Shown one piece after another: positions 32,165 through 35,731 of a stretch of DNA of 35,731 nt (position 1 is the first letter of the stretch; each line of letters starts with the position of its first letter). The DNA comes from an uncultured Cytophagales bacterium (lineage in GTDB: Bacteria; Bacteroidota; Bacteroidia; Cytophagales; Thermonemataceae), in NCBI GenBank assembly GCA_937911505.1, contig CALEMF010000032.1, positions 1 through 35,731 of the forward strand, given 5' to 3'. Made by a program: the position numbers and the translations under genes. The notes beneath the pieces are model-generated. The model saw only the letters and a program-made list of their open reading frames with translations. It ran no database searches and had not been told where the DNA came from.

Positions 32165-33856
32165 ATGGCTATAGCACTTTACCACCTAGTTACCCTCATT
32201 ACTACGCTCATTTTTTTAGCTAGTAGTTTACAAAGGTGGTTGTTGTCCTTGTCAAAAGTAAAATACGAAAAGTACTTTTATGCGGCTACAGTCATCGTCG
32301 GGATCACGTTATTGCAAGTGGTGCTATTGGACGCTTATCATTTTACCCATCCACTGGTACTTTTTTTACTTCACTTTCCTGTTAAATTCTTAGCAGCCAT
32401 CTTTTACTTCGCTTTTAGCTGCTATTACCTGAATCTAGACGAGACCTTCAAAAAATATAGTAAAATCCTTTTTTTACCATTTTATGCCTTTACTATTGTG
32501 CATTTATTATTGTTTATCAATGCGCTTTATGATTACTCCTTGCTCAAAAGAGAAGTAGCGCTTATCATTCTACAATCAGAAGACCTGTTTTCGATCATTG
32601 GTAATCTTGCTATATCTGTTCTCAACTATTTCGTCATCAAGCAGTACGAAAGTACCCTCGGTAGCTTCTCCTACACCTATGTAATAAAACAAACCCAACC
32701 CGTAAGAAACTTGCTTATTGGTTCTATTATCTTGACGCTGTGCTGGCTACTCGTATCCGTGATCGCTGAAAATACAACCCCTGCTACGAAGCAACTTTTG
32801 TATTTTATCTTAAGGATGCTTGTGCTTGTTTTTTATGGAGGCTATATTTTTTACGGAATGCGCTACATAAGAAAAGCCCCTAAAAGAATACAGAAAGCAG
32901 AAGAACCTTCTCAGCAGGCGATTCAACACCTACAGATGGTTGGTATGGCGCCTATTTTTACAGAAAAAGAACTGACCAGCAGCAATACCGATATTTACGA
33001 AGTAACAGGCATTCTCAGCTATTTTGCCACCTCCTTATTTGATAAAAATAAAGTAGAGGAGGTGCTGTGGGATGTAGTGGAAAATTGTATTACCTATTTA
33101 CATTTAGAGGACTGCGTGATCTGTATGTACACGCCAGATCGTACGAAATTGGTACAAAAAGCTGCTTTTGGCAATAAAAATAAAGGAAAAAGAAAGGTGC
33201 TGTCTCCTATGGAAATTCCTGTAGGAGAAGGTATTGTGGGAAGAGTAGCAGCAACAGGCAAATACCTTTACGTGCCAGACACTAGTAAAAACCCTCATTA
33301 CCAAGTAGATGATATGTTTCGCTATTCGAAATTGGTGGTACCCATTTACGTAAAAGAAGAAGTAGTGGGCGTACTAGATGCTGAGCACTCTCAAAAAGCC
33401 TTTTTTCAAGAGGAACATATTTTTAAACTCCAACTAATTGCCAAGCTGTTAGGAAAAAAACTAGAAAACCTGAAAACCAAAAGCAATACAAGTATTACCA
33501 ACGATAGTCAGTACATCAAGGCCTTAGACTCACTGATGACCCAAGCCCACATTTACAGAGATGCTCAGCTGAGTCTCCATAGTATTGCCAGTAAGCTCAA
33601 TATTAGTAGTAGTTATCTCTCGCAAATAATCAATCAACTAACGGGTAAGAACTTTTCTGACTATGTAAATCAATTTCGGGTAGAAGATACTAAAAAAAAG
33701 CTGAGAGACCCTGCTTTTGCAGATTATACCATTATTGCTATCGGGCTAGAGGCAGGCTTCAATGCTAAATCCACTTTTTACACTGCTTTTAAAAAACACG
33801 TGGGGGTATCACCTAAACAATACAGAAAACAGGTGGCTAAAGTCCCGATTGTTTAA
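32165..33856 (+). CDS. Seven-TM / GAF / AraC membrane regulator (second copy)
   Basis: A 563-aa paralogue of the gene at 28547 with the same order: about seven TM helices (residues 1-240), GAF domain (about 290-440: LSYFATSLFDKNKVEEVLWDVVENCITYLHLEDC, then VGRVAATGKYLYVPDTSKNPHYQVDD and VVGVLDAEHSQK) and AraC helix-turn-helix (SIASKLNISSSYLSQIINQLTG and AIGLEAGFNAKSTFYTAFKKHVGVSPKQY). ATG 32165 is chosen over TTG 32159. Identity to the first copy is high in GAF and HTH and lower in the TM part, hinting that signal input has diverged. The next gene, 185 bases downstream, is the third Gly-X-Y lipoprotein. Confidence 0.9.
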   Translation: MAIALYHLVTLITTLIFLASSLQRWLLSLSKVKYEKYFYAATVIVGITLLQVVLLDAYHFTHPLVLFLLHFPVKFLAAIFYFAFSCYYLNLDETFKKYSKILFLPFYAFTIVHLLLFINALYDYSLLKREVALIILQSEDLFSIIGNLAISVLNYFVIKQYESTLGSFSYTYVIKQTQPVRNLLIGSIILTLCWLLVSVIAENTTPATKQLLYFILRMLVLVFYGGYIFYGMRYIRKAPKRIQKAEEPSQQAIQHLQMVGMAPIFTEKELTSSNTDIYEVTGILSYFATSLFDKNKVEEVLWDVVENCITYLHLEDCVICMYTPDRTKLVQKAAFGNKNKGKRKVLSPMEIPVGEGIVGRVAATGKYLYVPDTSKNPHYQVDDMFRYSKLVVPIYVKEEVVGVLDAEHSQKAFFQEEHIFKLQLIAKLLGKKLENLKTKSNTSITNDSQYIKALDSLMTQAHIYRDAQLSLHSIASKLNISSSYLSQIINQLTGKNFSDYVNQFRVEDTKKKLRDPAFADYTIIAIGLEAGFNAKSTFYTAFKKHVGVSPKQYRKQVAKVPIV

Positions 33857-34001
33857 GTCTCTATCTTTTCGGACATTTTACTGGGCTGACCTAATCGCAG
33901 AAAGCAGGTCGTAAAGCCCATTTTTACAGTAGAAAACAGCCAACTTTATCCCGATTCCTCGCTGGTCTATTTTTCTGGATAAGCGAGCAAAAGACACCCC
34001 T

Positions 34002-34009
34002 TACCTTTG
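34002..34009 (+). promoter_or_regulatory. Promoter of the third lipoprotein gene, -7 element TACCTTTG
   Basis: Exact TAnnTTTG match, 32 bases before the ATG. The upstream sequence differs from that of copies 1 and 2 and lacks the hairpin element. Confidence 0.65.
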
Positions 34010-34041
34010 TTTCATTGTTCATTTAAAAATTAATTATAAAT

Positions 34042-34569
34042 ATGAATTCGATGAGAAATTTGGTAAATCTAATGGTTCTCTTTTTTTCGCTCACCCTACT
34101 TGCCTGCTCAGGCGGAGACGATGGCGCCGTAGGTCCGCAGGGCGTACAGGGAGAATCTGGTACGGCTAATGTGATTTATTCTGAGTGGATAACATCTCCT
34201 TTTGGCCCACCCGAAGCTGCCTCAAAATTCTTCGATCTGGTGGATGGTGCCGCTTTCGATTTTAACAATGATGTGGTGCTGGTGTATGGAAGAAGAAGCG
34301 TAGGCACCATCGCCAACATTTTGCCTTACTACGAGGTAGAGGAACAAGAGTATTACCGTGTAAACATAGTTTCTACCACAAGAACCATTCGTATAGTGGC
34401 TGTAACAACCGACGGGGTCAATAGTTTTTTCGATGAGTTTGATGAATTCCGCTACGTTATCATTCCTGGCGGGGTGCCTGCCGGTGGCGACAACGCTCGT
34501 GGTCTACAACCTGACTATCAAAATATGTCGTACGACGAGATCGCTACCCTGTTCAACATTCCTGAGTAA
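34042..34569 (+). CDS. Collagen-like Gly-X-Y lipoprotein, third copy
   Basis: The signal peptide (MNSMRNLVNLMVLFFSLTLLAC, lipobox LLAC) differs from copies 1 and 2, and only five triplets are present (GAV-GPQ-GVQ-GES-GTA). After TANVIYSEWI the core is again different, keeping VVLVYGRRS and YYxVNI-like strands. The C terminus RYVIIPGGVPAGGDNARGLQPDYQNMSYDEIATLFNIPE is identical to that of copy 1 apart from one residue. The conserved tail may be needed for folding, sorting or binding; the variable core looks like the selected face. Terminated by a hairpin at 34594. Confidence 0.85.
   Translation: MNSMRNLVNLMVLFFSLTLLACSGGDDGAVGPQGVQGESGTANVIYSEWITSPFGPPEAASKFFDLVDGAAFDFNNDVVLVYGRRSVGTIANILPYYEVEEQEYYRVNIVSTTRTIRIVAVTTDGVNSFFDEFDEFRYVIIPGGVPAGGDNARGLQPDYQNMSYDEIATLFNIPE
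34463..34535 (+). repeat. 73-bp identical segment, copy 3
   Basis: Copy 3 shares 107 bases with copy 1 (to the stop codon) and 95 bases with copy 2 (leftward), so it carries both halves of the mosaic. Confidence 0.9.
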
Positions 34570-34593
34570 GGAGAACCAATGAATAAATAAAGA

Positions 34594-34628
34594 AATACAG
34601 CAGGTAAGCTTCGCCTGCTGTATTTTTT
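34594..34628 (+). terminator. Terminator of the third lipoprotein gene
   Basis: An 11-bp perfect stem AATACAGCAGG (34594-34604) / CCTGCTGTATT (34614-34624) with a T run. Confidence 0.85.
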
Positions 34629-34737
34629 GTATAAGGGGCTTGTTAATAAAAGTTGGCAAGGTATTGGTGAAAGTGTGGGCAGCAGCTTAGTTGAGTGAAA
34701 GGCTTACGTTATTACAAGCTATGGAAATAAATTGTGT

Positions 34738-34765
34738 GGAAACTTTCAGAAATAAAAAAGTTTCC
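34738..34765. promoter_or_regulatory. 9-bp inverted repeat upstream of acpP, candidate operator
   Basis: GGAAACTTT (34738-34746) and AAAGTTTCC (34757-34765) are exact inverted repeats 10 bases apart. They end one base before the presumed -7 box of acpP. Confidence 0.45.
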
Positions 34766-34766
34766 C

Positions 34767-34785
34767 TAGTTTTACCTCAATTGAG
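34767..34785 (+). promoter_or_regulatory. Possible acpP promoter and adjacent palindrome CTCAATTGAG
   Basis: TAGTTTTA (34767-34774) is one base off the -7 consensus. CTCAATTGAG (34776-34785) is a perfect 10-bp palindrome at the expected transcription start, so binding there would block initiation. Confidence 0.4.
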
Positions 34786-34833
34786 TTATCTTATTTTTTA
34801 ACCGTTACTTTAACATTTTAAAAGAATTTATTT

Positions 34834-35091
34834 ATGCAAAACGTGAAACACACAGTTTTTAGAGTACTGAAAGAGAAGCTAGGTTTTTCTGACTCTGAAA
34901 TCACGTTGGATGCCAACTTTGCCAAGGACTTAGGCATTGACTCCCTAGATTATATGGAGTTGGTGATGGAATTAGAAAACGCTTTCCAAATGTCTATTCC
35001 CGAAACAGAGGTAACCAAGATTCGTACCGTAGGCGCACTAGTAGACTACGTAGAAAGTAGACTCGCGGCCCAGAGAGAGGAGGCTGCCTAG
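34834..35091 (+). CDS. acpP: Acyl carrier protein
   Basis: ACP carries growing acyl chains on a phosphopantetheine arm in fatty-acid synthesis. The attachment site is Ser37 in the motif GIDSLDYMELVMELE, within the four-helix bundle (VFRVLKEKLGF, DANFAKDLG, ETEVTKIRTVGALVDYVESRL). Length 85 aa is typical. The C terminus QREEAA is slightly longer than usual. fabF, the usual partner, is not next to it: aroE follows in the opposite direction. The upstream palindromes suggest dedicated regulation. Confidence 0.85.
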   Translation: MQNVKHTVFRVLKEKLGFSDSEITLDANFAKDLGIDSLDYMELVMELENAFQMSIPETEVTKIRTVGALVDYVESRLAAQREEAA

Positions 35092-35141
35092 TGAAACAGC
35101 CTTTACGATATTGAGATTTTCCCACCGATTACTTACAACTT

Positions 35142-35171
35142 AAACCGCCTACAACGCTTCGTAGGCGGTTT
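35142..35171. terminator. Bidirectional terminator between acpP and aroE
   Basis: An 11-bp perfect stem AAACCGCCTAC (35142-35152) / GTAGGCGGTTT (35161-35171), loop of 8, T runs on both sides. Confidence 0.9.
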
Positions 35172-35177
35172 CTCTTT

Positions 35178-35731
35178 TTAGTTAAGTTTTGTCCAGATCT
35201 CCCAGGCTTTCTCTGCTTGTAGATGAAGCATTTCTAACCCATTTTTCACCTTTGCCCCTTGTTGTTTCCCATATTGCATAAAGCGTGTTTCTGCAGGATT
35301 ATACACTAAGTCGTAAAGGTAATGTTGCTCGCTCAATGGCTCGTAAGGAATAGCAGGAGCTGTCTCCACCTGAGGCGACATCCCCAAGGGGGTCGTATTA
35401 ATAATGAGCGGATAATGTGAAAGCGTCTCTGCACCAAGTTTAGTGTAGTCCCAAATATTTTCTTTTGCTTTGCGCGATACAAATTGGTAAGGAATCCCTA
35501 GGTCTTCTAGCGCCACTGCTACAGCCTTGCTGGCACCACCTGTACCCAAAATGAGTGCCTTTATAGAGTGACCGGGGAGCCAGCGCTCTAAAGAGGTTTT
35601 AAAACCCCAATAATCAGAGTTGTAGCCACGTAACGATCCATCAGGTAAACGCTTGATTACATTCACTGCACCAATACGCGTTGCTGTAGGATCAAGCGTA
35701 TCGAGATAGGGCATCACAGCTTGTTTGTGAT
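35178..35731 (-). CDS. aroE: Shikimate dehydrogenase, N terminus outside window
   Basis: AroE reduces 3-dehydroshikimate with NADPH in aromatic amino-acid synthesis. The minus-strand frame is open to the window edge, and just before MPYLD it reads HKQAV, i.e. the catalytic Lys of the family's N-terminal PHK motif is at 35724-35726; the GTG/ATG codons at about 35711-35717 are therefore internal. Further motifs are DPTATRIGAVNVI (substrate-binding), NSDYWGF, the NADP-binding LILGTGGASKAVAVAL and INTTPLGMSP, then DLVYNPAETRFM and the C-terminal NGLEMLHLQAEKAWEIW. About 60 N-terminal residues are off the window. It ends at the shared terminator with acpP. Confidence 0.93.
   Translation of the reverse strand, partial: HKQAVMPYLDTLDPTATRIGAVNVIKRLPDGSLRGYNSDYWGFKTSLERWLPGHSIKALILGTGGASKAVAVALEDLGIPYQFVSRKAKENIWDYTKLGAETLSHYPLIINTTPLGMSPQVETAPAIPYEPLSEQHYLYDLVYNPAETRFMQYGKQQGAKVKNGLEMLHLQAEKAWEIWTKLN

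Noticed and set aside
1..35731. CRISPR arrays, prophage, insertion sequences, integrase or tRNA attachment sites
   Set aside because: No spaced direct repeats, transposase or integrase motifs were found; the only repeats are the paralogous cassettes and the spacer repeats.

Overview
The window looks like a chromosomal piece of a Bacteroidota genome, probably a Cytophagales-type gliding or marine relative; the genus is not determinable by eye. The evidence is a moderate GC content, many promoters of the Bacteroidota form TAnnTTTG, few Shine-Dalgarno sites, a fused alpha/beta 2-oxoacid dehydrogenase E1, a short CarB without its regulatory domain, many lipoproteins, and seven-transmembrane GAF/AraC regulators. 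No phage, insertion sequence, CRISPR array or standard tRNA/rRNA was found.

Layout. 1-4.2 kb: end of an alpha/beta hydrolase, a MOSC protein and the fused E1. 4.2-8.5 kb: a 52-aa membrane miniprotein, carB and an abutting TPR lipoprotein. 8.5-11.1 kb: a hypothetical gene, then a three-gene set (lipoprotein, zinc-ribbon membrane protein, FCP1/NIF-type phosphatase). 11.1-13.7 kb: an ADP-ribosylglycohydrolase that lacks a normal start codon, a secreted protein and an FMN reductase. 13.8-15.9 kb: sufB alone and an Lrp/AsnC regulator with a 23-bp palindrome at its promoter. 15.95-16.22 kb: an independent structured RNA gene with tRNA-like D and T arms but a 79-nt insertion in the variable region. 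16.2-18.75 kb: an ECF sigma factor with two SRPBCC proteins and a SnoaL-like protein; sigma gene and operon share one bipartite promoter. 18.75-20.46 kb: a Na+/H+ antiporter and a repeat-rich spacer. 20.46-24.8 kb: SnoaL and DoxX genes, a Crp/Fnr regulator broken by one amber codon, a DNA alkylation repair protein and metG. 24.9-28.3 kb: an ankyrin-like secreted protein converging on a four-gene operon (response regulator, small protein, PhnP-like hydrolase, EamA transporter).

28.5-34.6 kb is the most unusual part: a triplicated cassette of a seven-TM/GAF/AraC regulator followed by a short collagen-like (Gly-X-Y) lipoprotein. The middle regulator is reduced to a remnant by an internal deletion with a CGCC microhomology. 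The three lipoproteins have divergent cores between a conserved N terminus and a C terminus that is identical at DNA level in a mosaic pattern, as expected of gene conversion. Each ends in the same type of terminator. The window closes with acpP behind two palindromes and a partial aroE.

Functional links: the sigma factor very probably controls its own gene and the SRPBCC/SnoaL operon. The Crp/Fnr gene carries a perfect TTGAC-N4-GTCAA site at its 3' end, well placed to control doxX-snoaL. The Lrp palindrome lies between lrp and the RNA gene and could act on both. The seven-TM regulators plausibly sense an envelope signal and control the neighbouring surface lipoproteins. All function calls are from reading the sequence; no database search was run.
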